This document shows, piece after piece, positions 1 through 7,141 of a stretch of 8,209 nucleotides of DNA. The translations under genes were made by a program, and so were the position numbers. Each line of letters opens with the position of its first letter. The first letter of the stretch is position 1. The notes beneath the pieces are model-generated. The model did not search any database. It saw only the letters and a list, made by a program, of their open reading frames with translations, and was not told where the DNA came from. The DNA is from JBEATZ01 sp041178545 (GTDB taxonomy: Bacteria; Planctomycetota; UBA1135; UBA2386). The stretch is from contig JBEGVB010000159.1 of NCBI GenBank assembly GCA_041178545.1, forward strand, positions 1-8,209, written 5' to 3'.

Positions 1-823
<823 letters not shown>

Positions 824-827
<4 letters not shown>

Positions 828-1957
828 GGCTGCTTCTTCGGTTGGCTCGGGGATGCGGCAGGCTCGACGGCGCGTTCCAGCTCCCCGAGCAGGGGGTCGA
901 CCACAAGGGTAGCACCACTGGGGAGCTGGAAGGAGGAACCCGAGAACCGGACCACGCCACCGCTCGGTCCGGCACGGAACCTCCGCGCAGAACCGCTGCG
1001 TTCCTCGCCCACTCCCTGCGATGCCAAGGCGGTCTGGGCCGTTCCCGGGGACGGTGCGAAGAACACCGTGCACCGGGTCCCCGGGGAAAGGTCGACGGTG
1101 CCGTGTGGCATCTGCAACTGGACATTCCGCCCACTCTCGTGGGTGAGGGTGGCACGTCCCGCACTGGGCTCAGGCACGTCGACACGCTGCAGTTGGAGGT
1201 CGACACCGACCGCGTCCGCAGCCTGCGGCGGCACGACCAGCAGCGAGCCGTCGGGCAGGGTGAAGCGGTGCTCGCGCTCGATGCAGCGCAGCCGAAGCTC
1301 CGTGAAGTTGCGCAGTTCGACCGCCACGAGCGTGTCGGTCAACTCGGCGACCTTCAGGTCCACGGCCCCGAGCGCGACGATGCGGCTGCCGCCGTGGAGC
1401 AGCATGACGAACTCGCCAGACTGACGGACCTGGACCTCGGTGCCAGCACGGACCTCCCGGATCTTGTCGAAGAAGTAGAGCGGGACGAACGCCGGCTCGT
1501 CGGGCGTGCGGAACCACACACGGTCTTGCTGGCGCACCAGCACGGCAACCCCTGGCTCGTAGGCGAGGGTGCGCTGTTCGCGGATGCGCAACCACGTGGG
1601 CCAGTCAGGAGCGGTCGGCACCTGTGCCGGCGGCATGGACTTCACCTCGGGGGCGGTGTTCCAGTTCGGCGGTGGCTGGAACGCGGCACTCGGGCTCACG
1701 CCGGACGGGAAGGTCGGGAACCCCGTGAAGGGACTGATGCCCGCATTGGGCTGGCTGAAGGTGCGGCGGTTGGCAGCCTCGACGTCGTTCGCGACACCGC
1801 CGGAGGTCGGCCCGAAGTAGCCGGGCCACATCGTCGAGCGAGGCGCCGTGCCCTGCGGGTCCTGGGTCTGGGTCTGCGCGAGGACTCCGCCCTGCGCCAA
1901 GAGGGCCAGCACCGCCAAGGTGGCGGCGGCAGCCGACCACGAACGGCAACCGATCAT
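824..1957 (-). CDS. secreted protein of unknown function with a possible FecR-like beta domain
   Basis: I do not recognise this 377-aa protein as a named family. Residues 1-27 form a signal peptide: a short start with R5, a hydrophobic run around AAAATLAVLALLA, and a cleavage site VLA|Q at 27/28. Residues about 35-120 are rich in Pro, Gly, Ser and Asn and look disordered. Residues about 120-300 look beta-rich. The stretch with FFDKIREV (162-169), VQVRQSGEFVMLLHGGSRIV (175-194) and LKVAEL resembles the strand pattern of FecR-type domains, but this is inference by eye. The C-terminus ends in a Pro/Lys-rich tail with no membrane anchor. The ATG at 1957 was chosen because it starts the signal peptide; the open frame continues upstream, but that part overlaps accC and has shadow-like composition. 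No clear ribosome binding site is seen. It follows accC by 79 bp and its TGA overlaps the uxs ATG. An envelope or periplasmic role is likely; the biochemical function is unknown. Confidence 0.8.
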
Positions 1958-1970
1958 CGCCGCATCATGC

Positions 1971-2019
1971 CAGACGCTGCACCCACGCCAAAGAGTCAGT
2001 GTCCCAAACGCAGCGTCTG
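1971..2019. repeat. perfect 10-bp inverted repeat upstream of the secreted-protein gene
   Basis: CAGACGCTGC at 1971-1980 and its exact reverse complement at 2010-2019 flank a 29-nt spacer in the 79-bp gap after accC. On the minus strand the proximal arm ends 13 nt before the ATG at 1957, so a transcript hairpin would sit at the edge of the ribosome footprint. No T-tract follows, so a standard intrinsic terminator is unlikely. It could be a leader hairpin or a paired protein-binding site with arm centres 39 bp apart. The repeat is seen directly; the function is inferred. Confidence 0.5.
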
Positions 2020-2036
2020 CGGCACCAAGCTCACGA

Positions 2037-3383
2037 TCACCGGGGGGTGAAGTAGCGGTCGATGAAGCCGGTGTCGATGTCGCCCGAGGCGAAGTCCGAG
2101 TGGTCGAGGATGCGCTGGAACAGTCCGGACGTCGTGGTGATGCCGTCCATGGTGAGTTCCTGCAGGGCACGGCGCGCGGCCTCGATGGCCAGCTTGCGCG
2201 TGGGCCGGTGGATGATGAGCTTGCCCACCATCGAGTCGTAGTGCGGCGGCACGGTGTAGCCCTGGTAGACGTGGCTGTCCCACCGGACACCGGGCCCCGC
2301 AGGCGCGAGGAAGGTGTGGATCGTGCCTGGCGAGGGCTTGAAGCCTTGGTCCGGATCCTCCGCGTTGATGCGGAACTCCATGGAGTGTCCCTGCATGCGG
2401 ACGTCCTCCTGGGTGAACGACAGCCGTTCGCCGGCGGCGACGAGGATCATCTCGCGGATCAGGTCCACGCCCGTGACCATCTCGGTCACCGGGTGCTCCA
2501 CCTGGATGCGGGAGTTCACCTCGATGAAGTAGAAGTTCTTGTCCTTGTCGAGCAGGAACTCGACGGTGCCCGCCGAGTAGTAGCCTGCCGCCCGCGCGAG
2601 ACGGACAGCGGCCTCGCCCATCGCCTGGCGGGTCGCCGGGTCGAGCACCGGGCACGGGCTCTCCTCGACCAGCTTCTGGTGCCGACGCTGCAGCGAGCAG
2701 TCGCGCTCGCCGAGGTGGACGATGTTGCCGTAGGTGTCGCCGATGATCTGGATCTCGACGTGGCGCGGCTTCTCGACGTACTTCTCGATGTAGACCGTCG
2801 AGTCGTTGAAGGCCTTCTCCGCCTCACTGCGGGCGGAGTGGTACCCGGTGATCAGGCTCGGCTCGTTGTGCGCCACGCGCATGCCGCGACCGCCACCGCC
2901 TGCAGCCGCCTTGACGAGCACGGGGAAGCCGATGCGGCGGGCAACCGCCTTGGCGTCCTCCTCGCTCTCGACCGGGCCGTCCGACCCCGGCACCGTGGGG
3001 ACACCGGTCTCCTTGGCCAGCTTCTTCGCCGCAACCTTGTCGCCCACCAGAGCGATCGCCTCGGGCGACGGGCCGATGAACTTGATGTTGCAACTCTGGC
3101 AGACCTCGGCGAAGTGCTCCTTCTCGGAGAGGAAGCCGTAGCCTGGGTGGATCGCATCGACGTCGCCGATCTCGGCAGCGGCGATGATCCGCGGGATGTT
3201 CAGGTAGCTCTCGGTGCTCGGGGCCGGACCGATGCAGATGGTCTGGTCCGCGAACCGGAGGTGGAGGGAGTCCTTGTCGGCCTCGGAGTAGACGGCAACC
3301 GTCTCGATCCCAAGGTCCTTGCAGGCTCGCAGGATCCGCAGCGCGATCTCGCCGCGGTTGGCAATGAGGATGCGACTGAACAC
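2037..3383 (-). CDS. accC: biotin carboxylase subunit of acetyl-CoA carboxylase
   Basis: ATP-grasp enzyme that carboxylates the biotin on AccB with bicarbonate and ATP, the first half-reaction of malonyl-CoA and fatty acid synthesis, in the cytoplasm. At 448 aa it matches the usual length of about 449 and aligns almost without gaps to the E. coli enzyme. Seen motifs are IANRGEIALRILRACKDLG near the N-terminus, HPGYGFLSE, the glycine-rich ATP loop AGGGGRGMR near residue 160, RHVEIQ, ERDCSLQRRHQK, and the active-site run E288, N290, R292, E296 in EVNSRIQVEHPVTE, with R338 in EFRINAEDP. All catalytic positions I could check are kept. The start is GTG at 3383, one base after the accB stop, so translation is probably coupled; no good Shine-Dalgarno is seen. 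The close fit to bacterial AccC length, with no fused carrier or carboxyltransferase domain, argues against propionyl-CoA or pyruvate carboxylase. Confidence 0.97.
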   Translation of the reverse strand: MFSRILIANRGEIALRILRACKDLGIETVAVYSEADKDSLHLRFADQTICIGPAPSTESYLNIPRIIAAAEIGDVDAIHPGYGFLSEKEHFAEVCQSCNIKFIGPSPEAIALVGDKVAAKKLAKETGVPTVPGSDGPVESEEDAKAVARRIGFPVLVKAAAGGGGRGMRVAHNEPSLITGYHSARSEAEKAFNDSTVYIEKYVEKPRHVEIQIIGDTYGNIVHLGERDCSLQRRHQKLVEESPCPVLDPATRQAMGEAAVRLARAAGYYSAGTVEFLLDKDKNFYFIEVNSRIQVEHPVTEMVTGVDLIREMILVAAGERLSFTQEDVRMQGHSMEFRINAEDPDQGFKPSPGTIHTFLAPAGPGVRWDSHVYQGYTVPPHYDSMVGKLIIHRPTRKLAIEAARRALQELTMDGITTTSGLFQRILDHSDFASGDIDTGFIDRYFTPR

Positions 3384-3384
3384 G

Positions 3385-3924
3385 TCAGGACCGGATCAGG
3401 AAGAGAGGTTGGCCGTACTCGACCGGGGCGCCGTTCTCGACGAGGACCTCGAGGATCTCGAAGGACTTCTCGGCCTTGATCTCGTTCATCACCTTCATGG
3501 CCTCGATGATGCAGACCGTGGAGTCCGGCTTCATGCGGTCGCCGGCCTTGGCGAACGGTTCGGCGTCCGGGGACGGGGCCTTGTAGAAGGTGCCGAGCAT
3601 CGGCGACTTGAAGACCTCGCCGGCGGGCTTGGCAGGCTCGGCAGCGGCTGCGGCACCCGCCGCGGCAGGGGCTGCTGCCGCCGGGGCCGCGGGCATGGCC
3701 AGGGCCTGGGGGGCGGCAAAGGCAACGGCCGGGGCGTCCCCCTTGAGCCGAACGCGCACCTTGGCGCCTGCCTCCTCCATCTCCACCTCCACCACCCCGT
3801 GCTGGACCATCATGTCGATCAACTGCTGCAGCTGGGCGACCTTGCCGTCGACCTTGGAGCCGGCGGCTGGGGTGCGGGAGGACTTGGCGGGCTTCGGGGC
3901 CTGCTTCTTGGGCTTCTTTGCCAT
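3385..3924 (-). CDS. accB: biotin carboxyl carrier protein of acetyl-CoA carboxylase
   Basis: Carries the biotin that AccC carboxylates and that the AccAD carboxyltransferase discharges onto acetyl-CoA. The protein is 179 aa, slightly longer than the E. coli 156. A Lys/Pro-rich extension fills residues 1-27. A helix-strand segment follows (QLQQLIDMMVQHGVVEVEME), typical of the AccB N-terminus that contacts AccC. Residues about 63-100 are an Ala/Pro linker. The biotinyl domain starts at VFKSPMLGTFY and has the biotin-attachment site IEAMKVMNEI with K144 as the modified lysine. The C-terminus (EYGQPLFLIRS) is typical of the fold. ATG 3924 is the only plausible start; no strong ribosome binding site is visible. 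It lies 95 bp after moaC and one base before the accC GTG. accA and accD are absent here, as is common when the carboxyltransferase genes lie elsewhere. Confidence 0.97.
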   Translation of the reverse strand: MAKKPKKQAPKPAKSSRTPAAGSKVDGKVAQLQQLIDMMVQHGVVEVEMEEAGAKVRVRLKGDAPAVAFAAPQALAMPAAPAAAAPAAAGAAAAAEPAKPAGEVFKSPMLGTFYKAPSPDAEPFAKAGDRMKPDSTVCIIEAMKVMNEIKAEKSFEILEVLVENGAPVEYGQPLFLIRS

Positions 3925-3950
3925 GGGTTGGTTGGGGTCGTGACGAGAGG

Positions 3951-3991
3951 CGGGAATGGAACCCGGTCGGGGACCCAGATTCCAGATCCCG
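3951..3991. promoter_or_regulatory. nested imperfect hairpin in the accB leader
   Basis: In the 95-bp moaC-accB gap, CGGGA (3951-3955) and TGGAA (3957-3961) pair with TTCCA (3980-3984) and TCCCG (3987-3991). This gives ten pairs with a 1x2 internal loop. Within the loop, GGTC (3965-3968) can pair with GACC (3972-3975). On the minus strand the structure ends 26 nt upstream of the accB ATG. No T-run follows it, so it is not a classical terminator. It may be a leader or attenuator structure for accBC, a processing site after moaC, or chance in GC-rich DNA. Confidence 0.4.
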
Positions 3992-4019
3992 ACGCCATGG
4001 GCACCAACGATCCGCGTGC

Positions 4020-4529
4020 TCAGGCCTTGCGTTCCCAGGTCCCGGAGGCGCCACCCGACTTGTGGAGCAGCCGGACGCGCTGGATCTCACCGCCCCGGCA
4101 GAGCGCCTTGGCCATGTCGTAGAGGGTCAGGGCGGCAACAGCCGCAGCGGTCATCGCCTCCATCTCGACCCCCGTGGGTCCCGTGGTGCGCGCCTCGGCC
4201 ACCACGCGCAGGACGCTGGCCCCCGCCCGCTCCACGTCGACCGTGACCCCGCTCAGGGCGATCGGGTGGCACAGCGGGACCAGGCGCGCGGTCTCCTTGG
4301 CGGCCTGGATCCCCGCAACGCGCGCCACCGCGACCGCATCGCCCTTGGGGAGCTTGCCGCGGAGGATGCGGTCACAGACGTCCGGCGTGAGCTGCAGCCG
4401 CGCCTCTGCCCGTGCGACCCGCACGGTCGAAGCCTTGGCCGAGACGTCCACCATGCGCGCCCTGCCCCGTGCGTCCACGTGGCTCAGGGACGGGGTGCTC
4501 TTCCTGTGGGACGCACGACGGGCCGGCAT
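4020..4529 (-). CDS. moaC: cyclic pyranopterin monophosphate synthase MoaC
   Basis: Works with MoaA in the first step of molybdenum cofactor biosynthesis, converting the MoaA product (3',8-cyclo-7,8-dihydroGTP) to cyclic pyranopterin monophosphate. Taking the ATG at 4529 gives 169 aa, close to the E. coli 161. Conserved blocks are MVDVSAKAST (26-35), PKGDAVAVARVAGIQAAKET (61-80), VPLCHP (84-89), TGVEMEAMTAAAVAALTLYD (119-138) and LLHKSGGASG (154-163). The active-site residues K62, K78, H88, E122, E124, D138 and K141 are all present. An in-frame ATG at 4541 adds four residues, and the frame stays open to 4688, but homology begins near residue 17, so the short starts fit best; neither has a clear ribosome binding site. 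It is the first gene of the leftward cluster, with no other moa gene nearby. The identification is firm; the exact start is not. Confidence 0.95.
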   Translation of the reverse strand: MPARRASHRKSTPSLSHVDARGRARMVDVSAKASTVRVARAEARLQLTPDVCDRILRGKLPKGDAVAVARVAGIQAAKETARLVPLCHPIALSGVTVDVERAGASVLRVVAEARTTGPTGVEMEAMTAAAVAALTLYDMAKALCRGGEIQRVRLLHKSGGASGTWERKA

Positions 4530-4741
4530 GGCGGGCACCATAGTGGCCGGTCGAGACGATCCCAAGGCCACAACCGAGGCCGGATCCGGGGATGCGCCGC
4601 GGACGGCGATGGCGTATGAACGTGCAGTGGCAGGGAACTCCTGCACGGCAAACGCCCGTCGGGCCGGTCCCGTGGAAGGTTCCTTCATCTCGTTCGTTGC
4701 ACCGGCCGAACTTCATCCTGCGTCCCCGACGCAGCAACTGC
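4530..4741. promoter_or_regulatory. divergent intergenic region between moaC and the S41 protease gene
   Basis: This gap of about 210 bp separates two genes transcribed away from each other, so promoters for both should lie here. I see no convincing -35/-10 pair for either strand and no Shine-Dalgarno sequence before 4742. A perfect inverted repeat, CGTGCAG at 4621-4627 and CTGCACG at 4641-4647, lies near the middle. Open frames crossing the gap are upstream extensions of the two flanking genes, without recognisable protein content. Confidence 0.5.
4621..4647. repeat. 7-bp inverted repeat with 13-bp spacer
   Basis: CGTGCAG (4621-4627) and CTGCACG (4641-4647) are exact reverse complements whose centres lie 20 bp apart, about two helical turns. 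That geometry fits a dimeric regulator site or a short hairpin in the protease leader, about 95 bp upstream of its ATG. A 7-bp match can arise by chance in GC-rich DNA, so confidence in a function is low. Confidence 0.35.
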
Positions 4742-7078
4742 ATGCCAGCACTCCACGTCCGTAAGTCCGCGCTGTTCCTGCTGACCCTGTGCCTTGGTGC
4801 CCCCGCCGCGGTGGCCCAGGACCCGGCGGTCAAGGTGGCGACCCTCCTCGCCAAGGCCGACGCAGGCTCGATCGCGGACGCATTCGCACTGGGCTACCAG
4901 GCAGCAGCCCTCGCGACCGAGTCCAACACCGACCCGCTGCGCGACATGCTGGTGGCCGCCGCCGCCAACACCGGCCCCAAGGGGCGGCTTGCCGCTGCCG
5001 TGGCGCTCACGGACCTGCGCGACGACTCGACCTACGGCAAGGACGTCCACGACCTGGTCGCACCGCTCGCCAAGGGCGACGACGTGGCAGTGCGCGCCGC
5101 CGCCATGGCGGTGCTCGGCGACCTGCGGCTCTACAACCGCCGCGTGCTGCCGGACGTGCAGAAGCTGGTCGAGCAGTGCACCAAGGACGAACTGGTGCCC
5201 CCCGAGGTGCGGACCGAGGCTGCCCAGGCGCTCTGGCGCGTCGGCACCAACGAGCAGCGCGGGACCGCCAAGGACACCCTCACTGCGTTCCTCGGCTCGA
5301 CGGACCGCGAGCTGCAGGTGCGCGGCGCCCTCGCGCTCGCCGAGATCAACACCGCCTCGGGCCGTGCCTTCGAGATCCTCCGTGAGATCCGCAACGACCC
5401 GACCGAGTCGGGCCGCCGCGCAAACCTCTACCTCAAGCGCGAGGAGGAGCGCCGATCGTTCGAGCAGGCGCTGTCCAAGCTTGCCGCCCAGAAAGACGGC
5501 AAGTCGGCTCCCAGTCCCGCAGACGCGAGCCAGTACCGCATGCTGGACGAGCTGCGCCAGCGCGTCAAGCTGAGCCACATCCGTGGCAGCGACATCAGTG
5601 ACGAGGAGCTCGTCGAGTTCGCCGCGAAGGGGATGCTCAGCGGGCTCGACCCGCACTCGACCTTCTTCACCAGCGAGGAGTTCTCCCGCTTCTTCTTCGA
5701 CCTGAACCGCGAGTACGGGGGCATCGGCGCCTTCGTCAACTTCGACCAGGACGGCGACTTCTCGATCGTGCGCCCGATCTACTCGGGACCCGCACACCGC
5801 ATGGGCCTGCTCTCGGGCGACAAGATCCTCGAGGTGGACGGCTGGGAGACCGCCGGCCACACGTCCGAGGAGATCATCACGCGCCTCAAGGGGCGCCCGG
5901 ACTCGACCGTGGTCCTCAAGGTGTTCCGACCCGGCTGGACCGAGCCACAGGAGGTCTCGGTGGTGCGCCAGCAGATCCAGGTGCCCTCGGTCAACTGGAC
6001 GATGCTGCCCGGCAACGTCGCCTACGTCGAGCTGATCAACTTCAGCGCGAACACCAACGACGAACTCGACAAGGCCCTGCGGGAGGCAACGGACAGGGGC
6101 GCCCGCGCCCTCGTCCTCGACGTGCGCAACAACACGGGCGGCTACCTCGCCCAGGCACGCGACGTGGTGGAGAAGTTCGTCGCCGGCCGCAAGCTGGTGG
6201 TCTACACGCAAGGCCCCACGGAGGACCGTCGCAACTACTCCACGCGCGACCGTGCGACGCTCCCCGACATGCCCATGGCCGTGCTGACCAACAACTTCTC
6301 CGCATCGGCCTCGGAGATCCTCGCAGGTGCCCTCAAGGACCACAGCCGCGCCGTGGTCGTCGGCGAGCGCACCTACGGCAAGGGCAGCGTCCAGAACATG
6401 ATGCCCCTCGACAGCATGCCCGGCGAGCCGTTCGAGGACCTCAACCAGAGCGGTTCGTGGGAGGAGGGCGAGCCCTTCACCGACCAGAACGAGAACAAGA
6501 AGTTCGACGTCGGTGCCCACATCAAGCTCACCGTGGCACGCTACTACCTGCCCAGCGGCCACTGCCCGCACAAGGAGTTCGACAAGGAGGGCCGCATCGT
6601 CGACCCCAACTGGGGTGTCGTCCCGGACGTCCAGCTCGACGTGCTCGACAACAAGCCCGAGGACGCCTGGAAGAACGCGGCCGTCTTCGCACTGCTGAAG
6701 AAGAACGTGTTCCGCGACTACGTGAAGAAGCACATGCCCACCCACAAGGAGCTCTTCCTGGAGCTGGCCGAGGGCGACAAGGGCGATACGAGCCGCTACC
6801 CCGAGTTCGACGCGTTCTACGCGAGCCTCGACACGAAGCTCACCAAGGACGACGTCCGCAAGTGGCTCCGCTACGAGGTCCGCGACCAGGTGGCGGACCT
6901 GCGCAGCAAGGTCTACCCGGGCAACCGTGCGCTGGGCGACCTGCAGGAGGACGCGCAGCTGCAGGAGGCCGTGCGGCAAGTGCTCAAGAAGGCAGGTGTC
7001 GACATCCGCGACGTCGCCGAGTACCGCGACGTGCTGAAGATCGGCTTCGGGCCCGAGACGCGCACCGGCGCCAAGTGA
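4742..7078 (+). CDS. exported S41 family C-terminal processing protease with HEAT-like, PDZ and EF-hand-like parts
   Basis: Serine protease of the CtpA/Prc type, acting outside the cytoplasmic membrane on protein C-termini; the substrate is unknown. The ATG at 4742 begins a signal peptide (LFLLTLCLGAPAAVAQ, cleavage AVA|Q at 25/26) and gives 778 aa. Residues about 60-235 are Ala/Leu-rich helical repeats resembling HEAT repeats. GLDPHSTFF (301-309) opens the S41 part; a PDZ domain spans about 320-405, with YGGIGA (325-330) and SGDKIL (358-363). The core has RNNTGG (462-467), nucleophile S522 in FSASASEIL, and K547 in TYGKGSVQ, 25 residues apart as in CtpA, so a Ser/Lys dyad is intact. An acidic insert at 565-589 contains two EF-hand-like loops. 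A charged tail of about 170 residues follows the core. It is divergent from moaC and has no operon partner in the window. The family is certain; the gene name (ctpA or prc) is not assigned because the architecture differs from both. Confidence 0.94.
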   Translation: MPALHVRKSALFLLTLCLGAPAAVAQDPAVKVATLLAKADAGSIADAFALGYQAAALATESNTDPLRDMLVAAAANTGPKGRLAAAVALTDLRDDSTYGKDVHDLVAPLAKGDDVAVRAAAMAVLGDLRLYNRRVLPDVQKLVEQCTKDELVPPEVRTEAAQALWRVGTNEQRGTAKDTLTAFLGSTDRELQVRGALALAEINTASGRAFEILREIRNDPTESGRRANLYLKREEERRSFEQALSKLAAQKDGKSAPSPADASQYRMLDELRQRVKLSHIRGSDISDEELVEFAAKGMLSGLDPHSTFFTSEEFSRFFFDLNREYGGIGAFVNFDQDGDFSIVRPIYSGPAHRMGLLSGDKILEVDGWETAGHTSEEIITRLKGRPDSTVVLKVFRPGWTEPQEVSVVRQQIQVPSVNWTMLPGNVAYVELINFSANTNDELDKALREATDRGARALVLDVRNNTGGYLAQARDVVEKFVAGRKLVVYTQGPTEDRRNYSTRDRATLPDMPMAVLTNNFSASASEILAGALKDHSRAVVVGERTYGKGSVQNMMPLDSMPGEPFEDLNQSGSWEEGEPFTDQNENKKFDVGAHIKLTVARYYLPSGHCPHKEFDKEGRIVDPNWGVVPDVQLDVLDNKPEDAWKNAAVFALLKKNVFRDYVKKHMPTHKELFLELAEGDKGDTSRYPEFDAFYASLDTKLTKDDVRKWLRYEVRDQVADLRSKVYPGNRALGDLQEDAQLQEAVRQVLKKAGVDIRDVAEYRDVLKIGFGPETRTGAK

Positions 7079-7082
7079 ACCG

Positions 7083-7112
7083 ACCGGCGGGCCACGCCGC
7101 GCCCGCCCCGGT
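7083..7112. terminator. GC-rich hairpin between convergent genes, possible bidirectional terminator
   Basis: ACCGG (7083-7087) and CGGGC (7088-7092) pair with CCGGT (7108-7112) and GCCCG (7101-7105), giving ten GC-rich pairs with a 2-nt bulge and an 8-nt loop. An alternative register pairs 7086-7092 with 7101-7107 without a gap. It begins five bases after the protease stop and lies 29 bases from the stop of the convergent dehydrogenase gene, where a shared terminator is expected. Neither side has a T-run, so it would be a non-canonical terminator or an mRNA 3' stabilising stem. Confidence 0.5.
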
Positions 7113-7141
7113 GGATCAAGCCCAGTCAGGGCCAGCCGCAC

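Noticed and set aside
1958..2290. Upstream in-frame extension of the secreted protein to position 2290
   Set aside because: It overlaps accC on the same strand, its composition is Ser/Thr/Arg-rich as in a frame shadow, and it would bury the signal peptide.
1848..3479. Long plus-strand open frame (543 codons) opposite accC
   Set aside because: Antisense shadow of a strongly conserved gene in high-GC DNA; no domain or motif seen.
3937..4022. tRNA-like pieces on the minus strand: a T-arm-like CGGGTTCCATTCCCG and a GCAC/GTGC D-arm-like stem
   Set aside because: No acceptor stem can be formed at the right distance, no valid anticodon arm exists, and the T-loop has C where a purine is expected.
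4540..4573. Possible moaC promoter with TTGTGG or TTGGGA as -35 and CACTAT as -10
   Set aside because: The spacers are 22 and 14 bp, and the -10 would overlap the alternative ATG at 4541; not good enough to call.
4685..7141. Long minus-strand open frame (818 codons) opposite the protease gene
   Set aside because: Its Val/Leu/Glu/Arg-rich composition is typical of the complement of a high-GC gene; the plus-strand frame has an intact protease active site.
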